Numbered from the stretch's first letter, positions 47,761-58,059 are shown. The stretch: 64,000 nucleotides of DNA from Flavobacterium oreochromis (GCF_019565455.1 NZ_CP067377.1:1054001-1118000), one strand, 5' to 3'. The notes: generated by a model from the sequence alone, not told the origin. Translations and numbers: made by a program.

Positions 47761-47763
47761 CAA

Positions 47764-48849
47764 ATGGAACATTTACAAAAAGAAGCCTTAGAACTTTTGC
47801 AAAAACTAATTAAAAAACAATCATTTAGTAAAGAGGAGAATGATACAGCGGATATTTTAGATGAATTTTTTATTCATAAAGGAATATCAACTCATAGATT
47901 ATTACACAATGTTTGGGTGAAAAATAAATATTTTAATCATTTAAAACCAACTATTTTACTCAATTCACATCATGATACAGTTAAGCCTAATAAACACTAT
48001 ACAAAAAATCCTTTTAGTCCAGACATAAAAAATGGTATTTTATATGGTTTAGGAAGTAATGATGCAGGAGGTTCCTTAGTTGCACTAGCAGCTTGTTTTG
48101 TATATTTTTATGATAGACAAGACCTAAAATTTAATCTTATTTATGCTGCTACAGCTGAAGAAGAAATATCTGGAAATAATGGAATTGAAATAGTTTTACC
48201 AGAATTAGGTAAAATTCATTTTGGTATAGTAGGTGAACCTACTAAAATGAATATAGCAATTGCAGAAAAAGGATTATTTGTAATTGATTGTATTGCGCAT
48301 GGAAAATCAGGACATGCCGCAAGAGATGAAGGAGAAAATGCTATTTATAAAGCATTGAAAGATATTCAATGGTTTCAAACATTTCAATTTCCAAAACAAT
48401 CAGAAATGTTAGGTAAAGTAAAAATGTCTGTAACTGTTATTAATGCAGGCCTTCAACACAATGTAGTTCCTGAAACTTGTCTGTTTACAGTAGATGTTAG
48501 AACAACAGATGAATATACGAATGAAGAAGCATTAACTATAATAAAACAACATGTAACCTCTGAAGTTATTCCACGTTCTACACGTTTAAATCCTTCTTTT
48601 GTTTCCAAAGAACACCCAATGGTTCAAACAGGTATTATGTTAGGTAGAAAAGTTTATGCTTCACCAACAACTTCTGATCAAGCACTTATGAATGGTTTTC
48701 CTACATTTAAAATGGGGCCCGGTGATTCAGCAAGATCCCATACAGCTAATGAATATATTTACATAGAAGAAATAAATAAAGGGATTGAAATTTATATAGC
48801 GATGCTTGAAGAATACAATAAAGCTAATCATGAAATTGTTATGAATTAA
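47764..48849 (+). CDS. argE: M20-family deacylase (acylornithine/acylcitrulline deacetylase)
   Basis: 361 residues. Di-zinc peptidase-like fold: first metal motif NSHHDTVKPNKHY, bridging aspartate in GLGSNDAGGSLVALAA, catalytic glutamates in AATAEEEISGNNG, and GEPTKMNIAIAEKG. The lid domain begins with IDCIAHGKSGHAARDEGENA. With an acylornithine carbamoyltransferase in the operon, the likely substrate is N-acylcitrulline rather than acylornithine; that is inference from context. Confidence 0.9.
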   Translation: MEHLQKEALELLQKLIKKQSFSKEENDTADILDEFFIHKGISTHRLLHNVWVKNKYFNHLKPTILLNSHHDTVKPNKHYTKNPFSPDIKNGILYGLGSNDAGGSLVALAACFVYFYDRQDLKFNLIYAATAEEEISGNNGIEIVLPELGKIHFGIVGEPTKMNIAIAEKGLFVIDCIAHGKSGHAARDEGENAIYKALKDIQWFQTFQFPKQSEMLGKVKMSVTVINAGLQHNVVPETCLFTVDVRTTDEYTNEEALTIIKQHVTSEVIPRSTRLNPSFVSKEHPMVQTGIMLGRKVYASPTTSDQALMNGFPTFKMGPGDSARSHTANEYIYIEEINKGIEIYIAMLEEYNKANHEIVMN

Positions 48850-48925
48850 TACTTTATTTATAAATAAGTATTAAAAAAATAAAATAACTACAAAAAATGT
48901 AGAACTATCAGAAATAAAAATAGTT

Positions 48926-50228
48926 ATGAAACTTTGGCAGAATACAGATAAAGATACAAAAACTACTATTGAAAAAATGGTAGAACAATTTACGATAGGG
49001 CAAGATACTGTGTGGGATTTATATTTAGCAGAAGCAGATATAAAAGGTTCTATAGCACATACCTCTATGTTACATAAAATAGGATTGTTAAATAATACAG
49101 AGTTAAAAGAAGCTCATGATGGATTAGAAGAAATTTTAAAAACGGTACATAATAAAACCTTTCTTATAGAAGACGGAATAGAAGATGTACATTCACAAGT
49201 AGAGTTATTATTAACAAAAATGAAAGGAGAAGTAGGGAAAAAAATCCATGCTGGACGCTCCAGAAATGACCAATCATTATTAGATATTAAAATCTTTATA
49301 AAATCAGAGATAAAATGTATTGTTCAAAAAATAGAAATTGTATTTAACAGTTTAATTGATTTAAGTGAGAAACATAAAAATGATTTATTACCAGGATATA
49401 CTCATTTTCAGTTAGCAATGCCTTCTTCATTTGGGTTATGGTTTGGAGCTTATGCTGAAAGCCTATCAGATGATTTAGAACTGATTCTTGCCGCATATTA
49501 TATGGCAAATAAAAATCCATTAGGTTCAGGAGCTGGTTATGGATCTTCATTTCCTTTAAACCGATCCTTTACAACCTCATTACTTGATTTTGAAACCATG
49601 AATTATAATGTTGTTTATGCACAAATGACAAGAGGAAAGATTGAAAAAGTTACCGCTACTGCTTTATCAAGTATAGCATCAACACTGACAAAATTTTCTA
49701 TGGATGTATGTTTATATATGAATCAAAACTTTGGGTTTATTTCTTTTCCTAAAGAATTAACTACAGGAAGTAGTATTATGCCCCATAAAAAAATCCAGAT
49801 ATTTTTGAATTAATCAGAGCAAAATGTAATAGAATTCAAGCATTACCTAATGAATTAACTTTGTTAACTAATAATTTACCTTCCGGTTATCATAGAGATA
49901 TGCAGTTAACGAAAGAGTGTTTATTTCCAGCTATTATAAATTTAAAAGAATGTTTAGACATGCTTCAGTTAATGTTAGAAAATATGAGTATTAAAAAAGA
50001 TATTTTATCAGATGAAAAATATTTAAACCTATTTACTGTTGAAGCAGTTAATGAATTAGTTTTATCCGAATTCCATTTAGAGAAGCCTATAAAATTGTTT
50101 CAAAACAAGTTGAAGAGAATGTGTTTATTCACAATAGAAAAATACTTAAACATACTCATGAAGGGAGTATCGGTAATTTACAAAATGATATGATAAAAAA
50201 GAATTTATCAGAAATAGAAAAAAAATAA
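48926..50228 (+). CDS. argH: argininosuccinate lyase (two frameshifts)
   Basis: Splits argininosuccinate into arginine and fumarate. Repaired length 434 residues. Landmarks: VHSQVELLLTKMKGEVGKKI, HAGRSRNDQSLLDIKIF and the fumarase/lyase signature GSSIMPHKKNPD, which is itself cut by the first break (one A missing at 49797-49803). The second break is a missing base near 50068 (G of a probable TCCGGAATTCC), after which FREAYKIVSKQVEENVF reads correctly. The second is the only indel in the window not in an A or T run. Gene ends two bases before the convergent Lrp gene. Confidence 0.87.
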
Positions 50229-50229
50229 T

Positions 50230-50690
50230 TTAATCTTCTTTCAAATAATAAGCTGTTTCATTTTTTACCATACTCATCACTATGTTGCTATGATATTGAC
50301 CTATATTAGGGATATTAGCTAATTTATTTGTAACAAAATTATTATAAGCATCAATATCAGTGGTTGCTATTTTTAACATATAATCATAAATGCCTGAAAG
50401 ACTCGTCACTTCAAGAATTTCAGGCATTTTCATTACCTCTTCCTCGAATTTTTTAGATTCTCGCGAGATTGTTTTTTTAGAGTAATATTGCAATAAGCAA
50501 AAAGCTTTATACCTACTTTTGAAGGATTAAGTATAACGGCACTTTTTTTTATAATTCCAGATTCTTCAAGATGCTTAATTCTCTCATAGGTAGGAGTATA
50601 AGAAAGTCCAACCATAGCCGCAACATCTTTCACAGAAAGTGTACAATCTTGTTGTAAAATATTCAGAATTTTTGCGTCTATTTTATCCAT
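50230..50690 (-). CDS. Lrp/AsnC-family transcriptional regulator (frameshifted)
   Basis: 153 residues after repair. N-terminal helix-turn-helix: MDKIDAKILNILQQDCTLSV then VAAMVGLSYTPTYERIKHLE and SGIIKKSAVILNP. C-terminal ligand-binding (RAM) domain: MPEILEVTSLSGIYDYMLKI, which normally senses amino acids. One A is missing in the run 50449-50454; as written the protein ends soon after the DNA-binding domain. Convergent with argH; it may regulate amino-acid genes, but nothing in the sequence ties it to this operon specifically. Confidence 0.88.
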
Positions 50691-50711
50691 AAAAAGGAAG
50701 TACAATATTAT

Positions 50712-50888
50712 TTACTCTTTTGTTTCTTCTTCTTTTTTCGTAGCAGTTTCTTCTCCCTTAGAAGCTTTTTTGAATTCATTCAAACCACTTCCTAAACCTT
50801 TCATTAATTCAGGAATTTTTTTACCGCCAAATAATAATAACAAAGCTGCAATTATTAATATAATTTCAGTTGGACCTAATCTTCCCAT
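50712..50888 (-). CDS. tatA: Sec-independent translocase subunit TatA
   Basis: 58 residues. One N-terminal membrane helix ([20 protein letters not shown]), the conserved [16 protein letters not shown] hinge and amphipathic helix, and a charged tail ending EEETKE. This is the classic TatA layout; TatA oligomers form the pore for folded-protein export. Single gene, divergent from the following gene. Confidence 0.95.
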   Translation of the reverse strand: MGRLGPTEIILIIAALLLLFGGKKIPELMKGLGSGLNEFKKASKGEETATKKEEETKE

Positions 50889-51008
50889 ATTCTTAAAAAT
50901 TGTGCAAAAATTGCATTTAAATTATTATGCAAAGATAATAAAGAAAAAACTCAAATGTAATTTTTAACGAATTATTATTCATATACTAAACTACAAGTCT
51001 ATATTTCC

Positions 51009-51016
51009 TATATTTG
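51009..51016 (+). promoter_or_regulatory. -7 box for the 51038 gene
   Basis: TATATTTG, exact TAnnTTTG, 21 bases before the start codon. Confidence 0.65.
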
Positions 51017-51037
51017 TGATACGTATAAATTGAGTTT

Positions 51038-51520
51038 ATGGCGATACTAAAAAAATTCAACCGCAAAGAATTTCTTGATAAAATTATAACAAAAAGACGT
51101 TTAATTATCTTAAATGAAGATACTTTTGAAGAACAATTTTCTCTTCAATTAACTATTTTAAATGTTTTTTTATTACTAACTATTGGAGCTATTTTTTTAA
51201 TTTCAATCACCACCTATATTATTGCCTTTACCACTTTAAGAGAATATATACCAGGATATTCATCTACTGAATTAAAAGAAAAAGCACTTCTATTAGGTTT
51301 AAAATCAGATTCATTAGATTTTGAAATAAAAAAGAATGATGCGTACATCCAATCAGTGAAAAAAGTATTAACAGGCGATTTAGAATACGCTAAAGTAAAT
51401 AAAGATTCTATTTTAGCTTCAGATTATGTGGATCCTTCTGAGTATGATATGCAAGTCTCTCAAGAAGAAAAAGAATTACGCAAACAAGTAGAAGCAGCAG
51501 CAAAAAAAGATAGTAAATAA
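51038..51520 (+). CDS. membrane protein resembling the N-terminus of flavobacterial M23 peptidases
   Basis: 160 residues. RRLIILNEDTFEEQFSLQL and TLREYIPGYSSTELKEKALL closely resemble the membrane-anchored front half of flavobacterial M23 (LytM-like) peptidases. One membrane helix (about 44-66) is present, but the peptidase domain with its HxH zinc motif is absent; the protein ends in a lysine-glutamate tail. It may be a stand-alone anchor or regulator for wall hydrolysis. Its stop overlaps the start of the GH3 gene (TAATG), so the two are coupled. Confidence 0.7.
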   Translation: MAILKKFNRKEFLDKIITKRRLIILNEDTFEEQFSLQLTILNVFLLLTIGAIFLISITTYIIAFTTLREYIPGYSSTELKEKALLLGLKSDSLDFEIKKNDAYIQSVKKVLTGDLEYAKVNKDSILASDYVDPSEYDMQVSQEEKELRKQVEAAAKKDSK

Positions 51521-53013
51521 TGTCTATTAAAAGTATAGGAGCGAGAATCTTTGCTTCCATTATTCATCGTAAAACCCAAAAATGGGTTCAGAATCCCATT
51601 GCAACGCAACAAAAAGTATTTAAACAGTTACTAGCACAAGCTAAAGATACTCAATTTGGTAAAGATCATTATTTTGATAAAATTTCTAATTATCAAGAAT
51701 TTGCCATACAAGTTCCAATACGTGATTATGAAGCTTTATGCCCTTATATAAATCAAGTAATAAATGGGAAAGCTAATATTTTATGGAAAGGAAAACCATT
51801 GTATTTTGCTAAAACATCTGGAACTACTTCAGGTGCTAAATATATTCCATTAACTAAAGAATCAATGCCATTTCATATTCAAGCCGCTCGAAATGCTATC
51901 TTGAGTTATATACACGAAACAGGTAAAGCTCATTTTGTTAATGGAAAAATGATTTTTTTACAAGGAAGTCCTATTTTAGAAGAAAAAAATGGAATAAAAC
52001 TAGGAAGACTTTCTGGAATTGTAGCTCATTTTGTACCTCAATATTTGCAGAAAAATCGTATGCCTTCTTGGGAAACTAATTGCATAGAAGATTGGGAAAT
52101 GAAAGTAAATACAGTTGTAGAAGAAACCATTAATGAAAATATGACCGTTATATCAGGAATTCCTTCTTGGGTACAAATGTATTTTGAAAAACTTTCTCAA
52201 AAAGCTAAAAAACCAGTTGGTAATATTTTTAAAAATTTTAACCTATTTATTTATGGAGGTGTAAATTATGAACCTTATAGAGCAAAATTTGAAAACTTAA
52301 TAGGTCGTAAAGTAGATTCTATAGAATTATTTCCAGCTTCAGAAGGATTTTTTGCTTATCAAGATTCACAAAAAGAAAAAGGAATGTTATTGCTTTTAAA
52401 TTCAGGAATTTTTTATGAGTTTATTAAAGCAGACGATTTTTTCAACCCTAACCCACGTCGTTACACAATTGGAGAAGTAGAGCTTAATATAAATTACGTT
52501 TTAATTATATCTACTAATGCTGGATTATGGGCATACAATATTGGTGATACAGTACAATTTACTTCCTTAAACCCATATAGAATAATAGTTACAGGAAGAA
52601 TTAAACATTATATTTCAGCTTTTGGAGAACATGTTATAGGAAAAGAAGTTGAAACTGCTTTAGAAGAAGCCATGAAAGACTCAACTATTACTATAAATGA
52701 ATTTACAGTAGCACCTCAAATTAATCCAACAGAAGGATTACCTTATCATGAATGGTTTATTGAGTTTGAAAATGAGCCTTTAGATATCGAAAATTTTGCT
52801 CTAAAAATTGATCAAGCTATGCGTAAACAAAATGTTTACTATGATGATTTGATTACAGGTAATGTATTAAAAAACCTTGTTATTACTAAGGTTGTAAAAA
52901 ATGGTTTTCAAGATTATATGAAGTCAATAGGAAAGTTAGGAGGGCAAAATAAACTACCGCGTTTAAGTAATGATCGTAAGATTGCTGATTTTTTAAATAA
53001 AAAAGCCTCCTGA
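51520..53013 (+). CDS. GH3 auxin-responsive-promoter family protein (acyl-adenylating enzyme)
   Basis: 497 residues. The ATP motif FAKTSGTTSGAKYIPLT (about 104-120), followed by GGVNYEPYRAKFENLIG and LFPASEGFFAYQD, are hallmarks of the GH3 acyl-acid-amido synthetase fold. Plant members join amino acids to hormones; bacterial members have unknown substrates but are common in Bacteroidota. Coupled to the M23-like gene upstream. The last codons and stop overlap the terminator hairpin of the oppositely transcribed tracrRNA. Confidence 0.85.
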   Translation: MSIKSIGARIFASIIHRKTQKWVQNPIATQQKVFKQLLAQAKDTQFGKDHYFDKISNYQEFAIQVPIRDYEALCPYINQVINGKANILWKGKPLYFAKTSGTTSGAKYIPLTKESMPFHIQAARNAILSYIHETGKAHFVNGKMIFLQGSPILEEKNGIKLGRLSGIVAHFVPQYLQKNRMPSWETNCIEDWEMKVNTVVEETINENMTVISGIPSWVQMYFEKLSQKAKKPVGNIFKNFNLFIYGGVNYEPYRAKFENLIGRKVDSIELFPASEGFFAYQDSQKEKGMLLLLNSGIFYEFIKADDFFNPNPRRYTIGEVELNINYVLIISTNAGLWAYNIGDTVQFTSLNPYRIIVTGRIKHYISAFGEHVIGKEVETALEEAMKDSTITINEFTVAPQINPTEGLPYHEWFIEFENEPLDIENFALKIDQAMRKQNVYYDDLITGNVLKNLVITKVVKNGFQDYMKSIGKLGGQNKLPRLSNDRKIADFLNKKAS

Positions 53014-53084
53014 TTATAGGCAAGAGGCAACCTAAATGTTTTCACAACGGAATAATCCTTATTGTGAATTGCTTTCAAATTTTG
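52997..53084 (-). ncRNA. tracrRNA of the type II CRISPR system
   Basis: Read on the minus strand, 53083-53061 is the anti-repeat (TTTGAAAGCAATTCACAAT), which pairs perfectly with GTTGTGAATTGCTTTCAAA in the array. It is followed by AAGGATTATTCCG, the same layout as the AAGG-N-TCCG nexus of known tracrRNAs, then a tail and an 8-bp terminator hairpin (GCCTCTTG / CAGGAGGC, 53028-53005) with a T-run. A near-consensus -7 box TATATTCG lies at 53097-53090, which would start transcription close to the anti-repeat. The terminator overlaps the end of the GH3 gene. TTGTGAA in the tail could also pair with TTCACAA of the anti-repeat. Confidence 0.88.
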
Positions 53085-53167
53085 TTATACGAATATACAT
53101 TTTTTCGATCTTAAAAAATAGTTTTAGTTTATTTTTTATAATAATATTGTTATAAATAAATAAACTA

Positions 53168-56100
53168 ATGAGGAAATTTAACTTAGGATTAGATATAGGC
53201 ACCAATTCTATTGGTTGGGCTCTAGTAAATAAAGACTATGAAAATAAAAAAGGCAAAATTATAGCAGCAGGGAGTAGGATCATTCCTATGCCCCAAGATA
53301 TTTTAGATAAATTTGGTTCAGGAGTTATTACTGAAACACAAACAGCACTACGTACAGATTATCGTAGTAAACGTAAATTAATACAAAGATTCTTATTAAG
53401 AAGAGAACGTTTACATAGAGTTTTAAATGTACTTGATTTTTTACCTAAACATTATGCTCAAAGTATTGATTTTCAAAAGCACTTTGGTAAATTTCTACCT
53501 AATACAGAACCTAAGTTAGCATATAATAAAAATCAATTTTTATTTGAAAATTCTTTTCTTCAAATGCTAAAAGAATTTCAAGAAAAACATCCTGAATTAT
53601 ATACTGATAATAAAAAAATTCCATACGATTGGACTATTTATTATTTAAGAAAAAAAGCCTTAAATCAAAAAATAGAAAAACAAGAATTAGCTTGGTTATT
53701 ACTTCAATTTAATCAAAAAAGAGGATATAATCAATTAAGAGATGAAGAAGAACAAAATATACCTAATAAAAAAGTAGAATATTATTCTTTACAAGTTATA
53801 GAAGTTATACCAGATGAAGCTAAAGAAGGAAATGATAAAATATGGTACAGTATTAATTTAGAAAACGGTTGGACTTATAGACGAGAAAGTAAAATACCTT
53901 TATTTAACTGGAAAGGAAAAGTAAAAGATTTTATTGTAACTACTGATTTAAATCAAGATGGCTCTATAAAAAAAGACAGAGAAGGAAAAGAAAAAAGAAG
54001 TTTTAGAGCTCCTAGTGAAGGAGATTGGACTCTACTTAAAAAGAAAACTGAAAATGAAATTCAAGCATCAGGGAAAACCCTTGGAGTTTATATTTATGAT
54101 GCCTTACTTAATAATCCAAATCTTAAAATAAAAGGAGCTTTTATAAGAACCATTGATAGAAGTTTTTATAAAGAAGAACTTCAACAGATTATTACTAAAC
54201 AAAAAGAATATCACAAAGAACTTAATAATTCTAAACTATATAAGGCTTGTATAGAAGAACTATATCCTAAAAATGAAATATATAAAAGTATACTTAAAAA
54301 TAAAGACATTGCCCACTTATTTATTAATGATATTTTATACTATCAACGCCCTCTAAAAACGCAAAAATATAACATAGGGAAATGTACTTATGAAAGTAGA
54401 ATATTTAAAAAAGAAGGTAAAAAAATTGCAGAATTTATTCCAGCAGTTTCTAAATCTCATCCATTATTTCAAGAATTTCGGTTATGGCAATGGATAAAAA
54501 ATCTTAAGATATATGAAAAATTATCTAGTGATAATTGTACTGATCTTTTTCTTACTAATGAGAAAGATTTTGAAGATCTTTTTGAATTCTTATGGAATAA
54601 AAAAGAAATTGATCATAAAGGAATTTTAGAATATTTAATAAGAACAAAATTTCCGGATTTAAAACCAAAACAAATTAAAATCAAGATAAAAGAATATCGT
54701 TGGAATTATGTATATGATCATGAAAAAGATGAATCAAAAAGCTATCCCTGTGGAGAAACTTATTTTTTGATAAAAAGTAAACTAGATAGGATTAATAATA
54801 TTGAAAGTAATTTCTTAAGCAAAGAAAAACTTTATAATCTCTGGCATATTATTTATTCAGTAACAGACAAAAAACAATATGAAAAAGCTTTAATAAAATT
54901 TGCTCTAAAAAATAATATTGATAGTAAGCTTTTTGTTAATAGTTTTAAAAGAATTCCCCCTTTTAAAAATGATTATGCTATTTATTCTTTAAAAGCAATC
55001 AATAAATTATTACCATTAATGAGAGTAGGCAAGTACTGGAATTATGATACTATTGATACAGCTACAAAACAAAAAATTCAATCTATAATTAATGGGGAAG
55101 AAGATAATACCATTTCTACTTTAGTTAGAGAAAAAACAATTCATTTTTCAAAAGAAAGTGATTTTAAAAACTTACCCCTTTGGTTAGCGGGATATATAGT
55201 ATATAATACTCATAATGAAAGTACTGAAATTGAAAAATGGCAGTCCCCTCAAGATATAGATACTTTTCTAAAAAACTTTAAGCAACATGCTTTAAGAAAC
55301 CCTATTGTAGAACAAGTAATAACAGAAACCCTTCGAGTAGTAAGAGATATATGGTTAAAAAAAGGAGGAGGAGAAAAAGATTTTTTTAATGAAATACATA
55401 TTGAATTAGGAAAAGACTTAAAAAATCCTATTGATAAACGTAGAAAATTATCAAGTACTAATATAAAAAACGAATCAACAAATACCAGAATAAAAGCACT
55501 TCTTACAGAGTTATTTAATCAAGGAATTGAAAATATCAGACCTAACGCTCTTAAGCATCAAGAAATTCTTAAAATATTTGAAGAAAGTGTTTTAAATTCA
55601 GGAATAGACATAGATGAAGATATACTTAAAATTAGTAATATAGCCCAACCTACTAAAAAGCAACTACAATATTATGTACACTGGCTAGAAGAAAAATATA
55701 AATCACCTTATACAGGTCAAATCATTCCTTTAAGTAAACTATTTACCTCTGACTATGAAGTAGAACATATTATACCTAGAAGTAAATATTATGATGATAG
55801 CTTATCAAATAAAGTAATATGCGAAACAGAAATAAATAGATTAAAAAATAATCAATTAGGATATGAATTTATTAACAATCATGAAATAAGAGAAATTACT
55901 TTACAAGAAGGTAAAACAATAAGATTATTAAGTCCAGAACAATATTTAAATTTTGTTAATACCTATTATGCAAAAAATAAAGCCAAAAGAAAAACTCTTT
56001 TACTAGAAGAGCTTCCTATAGAAATGGTGGAAAGACAACTAAATGACACACGTTACATAAGTAAGTATGTTATGCAATTATTGTCTAAAATAGTAAGAAA

Positions 56101-57549
56101 ACAAGATGGTACAGATAATGGTTTAAACTCAATAAATGTACTATCTGTTTCAGGAAAAATGATCAGAGCTCTTAAAAATGATTGGGAACTTAATGATATT
56201 TGGAACGATTTATTACTTCATCGTTTTGACAGATTAAACAGTATAACAAATACTAACTTATTTACCACTTATAGTGAACAAAAGCAAAAAATGATTCCTA
56301 TTGTACCTGATCAATATGCAAAAGGATTTCATAAAAAAAAGTTAGATCATCGTCATCATGCACTAGATGCAATCATAATAGCTTGTATAACTCGTAATCA
56401 TATTAATTATATGAACAATCAGAATATACAAGGTGGAAAAAATAAAAAGATTAAAATAGATAAACAATGTTACCGCGAAATATTTCAAAAATCACGTCTT
56501 GAGATAAGAGCACAGTTGTGTCAAAAAAAATACAATGATCATGATCAAACTAATTATAATTGGGTTTTTATAAAACCTTGGAAAGATTTTACAAAAGAAA
56601 CTAAAGAAGTTTTAGAATCTATTATTCCTTCCTTTAAACAAAATTTAAGGATTATAAACAAAACAGTAAATTATTACGAAAAGTATAATGAAAATGGGAA
56701 AAAAGTAAAAATAAGACAGACTAAAGGAGATAACTGGGCAATTCGTAAACCATTACATAAAGAAACCATTTCAGGAAAAGTATATTTGTCCTATAAAATA
56801 CCAGCAAAAGGAAAAATTTTAACAGCAACTCGTAAATTTTTAGATACCACTGTAGATTTAAAATCTATTGAAAAAATTACAGATACAGGAATTCAAAAAA
56901 TACTTAAAAACTATTTAGAATATAAAGGAACTCCTGAGTTAGCTTTTTCACCAGAAGGGATAGAAGAATTAAACACTACTATCGAACAATATAATGATGG
57001 TTTTGCTCATAAACCCATTTATAAAATACGTATTTATGAAGAAGGAGTAAAATTTCCTTTAGGAACTAAAGGAAATAAAAAAATAAATATGTAGAAGCAG
57101 AAAAAGGAACTAATCTGTTTTTTGCTATTTATAAAGATCAAGAAAATAATCGCTATTTTGAAACAATTCCCTTTAATGACGTTTTAGAAACTTTAAAACA
57201 AGGGTTGCCAGCAGTTTCCGAAAAAAATCAAATGGGTAATACTCTAGTTTTTGCTTTATCTCCTCAAGATTTAGTATTTGTTCCTACATTAGAAGAAGTA
57301 GAAAATCCTGATCTTGTTGATTTTAAAAATCTAACAAAACAACAAACTAATAGGATTTATAAAATGGTAAGCTCTTCTGGAAAGCAATGCTTTTTTATTA
57401 AAGCAGAAGTAGCAACATCTATTATTAATAAAATGGAATTCACAACCTCTAATAAAATGGAAAATTCCATAGAAGGAATCCAAATTAAATCTAACTGTTG
57501 GAAACTTAAATTAGATAGATTAGGTACCATAACAAGAGTAACTAAATAA
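53168..57549 (+). CDS. cas9: CRISPR-associated endonuclease Cas9, type II-C-like (frameshifted near the C-terminus)
   Basis: 1460 residues when repaired. RNA-guided DNA cutter. RuvC-I: LGLDIGTNSIGWAL with catalytic D9; arginine-rich bridge helix TDYRSKRKLIQRFLLRRERL; RuvC-II: IHIELGKDL with E746; HNH: YEVEHIIPRSKYYDDSLSNK with H867, N881 and N890; RuvC-III: LDHRHHALDAIIIA with H1064 and D1067. All nuclease residues are present. As written the frame ends after 1308 residues; one A is missing in the run 57077-57083, and correction adds about 150 residues of the PAM-reading C-terminal domain (YVEAEKGTNLFFAIYKDQEN to ITRVTK). No cas1, cas2 or csn2 is adjacent. If the break is real, the protein would lack part of its PAM domain and probably be inactive. 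Confidence 0.95.
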
Positions 57550-57935
57550 AGCCCTCACATTTTATCTATATTGTTTAACCTCTGTAAAAGTAAAGGAAAG
57601 GACAAACATTTTTTTGTTTGTCCTAGCCGTTAATATAAAAACTTTAGTTTTATAATTAAAAATTTATTAAAAAAACATACGAACCATATTTATTATCAAT
57701 TATAAACCCTTTGTTTCTGTTATGTTTATTATATTAAATATTTCATAAAAAGATGAAATAAAGTTTAGACAATAGTGTTTTTTGATAAAATAGAGTAATC
57801 GTAAAAAGAATATTAACAAAAAAATGGTCAATCAAGTTCTTATCCAAAAAATAAAAAACTTCATTAACCAATTTAATTGTACTTTTTAAAAAACATCAAA
57901 AGTATTTTGATTTTCAATTTCCTCTCTTAACAGAG
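57550..57935. other. AT-rich gap where cas1 and cas2 would be expected
   Basis: Apart from the hairpin at 57599-57624, this stretch has no gene and no repeat. In full flavobacterial type II-C loci, cas1 and cas2 normally lie between cas9 and the array. Confidence 0.6.
57599..57624 (-). terminator. hairpin between cas9 and the mini-array
   Basis: Stem AGGACAAAC / GTTTGTCCT with an 8-base T-rich loop. The T-rich stretch that follows lies on the minus-strand side (TTTCCTTTACTTTT), so it better suits a transcript coming leftward from the array than cas9 itself, though it could slow both. Confidence 0.6.
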
Positions 57936-58059
57936 ATTATAATTCATTATGAAAATATCAAGATTTGAAAGCAATTCACAACAAATAAAAAAACTGATTA
58001 AAAGGGTTTCGAGTTGTGATATATCACAAAGGTACAAAAATTTGAAAGCAATTTACAAC
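57936..58059 (-). CRISPR. single-spacer CRISPR array
   Basis: Two repeats around one 30-base spacer. Repeat 2 (58013-58059, 47 bases) reads on the minus strand GTTGTAAATTGCTTTCAAAT, then TTTTGTACCTTTGTGATA and TATCACAAC. The spacer is 57983-58012. Repeat 1 (57936-57982) is degenerate: its first 20 bases on the minus strand, GTTGTGAATTGCTTTCAAAT, are intact and match the tracrRNA, while its second half has diverged, as in a terminal repeat. So transcription from repeat 2 through the spacer into repeat 1 would give one complete crRNA precursor. No further repeats are found in the 400 bases on the left or 300 bases on the right. Confidence 0.85.
58027..58034 (-). promoter_or_regulatory. promoter box inside the CRISPR repeat
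   Basis: TACCTTTG on the minus strand fits TAnnTTTG exactly, with TTG 21 bases upstream (58058-58056). A start about 6 bases downstream would fall in the last 7-9 bases of the repeat, just before the spacer, as known for Neisseria type II-C arrays where each repeat holds a promoter. Confidence 0.65.

Noticed and set aside
53005..53028. Terminator for the GH3 gene on the plus strand
   Set aside because: The hairpin is present but the following plus-strand bases are AACCTAAATG, without a T-run. The T-run is on the minus side, so it belongs to the tracrRNA.
57541..57935. Degenerate cas1 or cas2 gene behind cas9
   Set aside because: I read all frames across the gap and found no stretch with Cas1 or Cas2 motifs.
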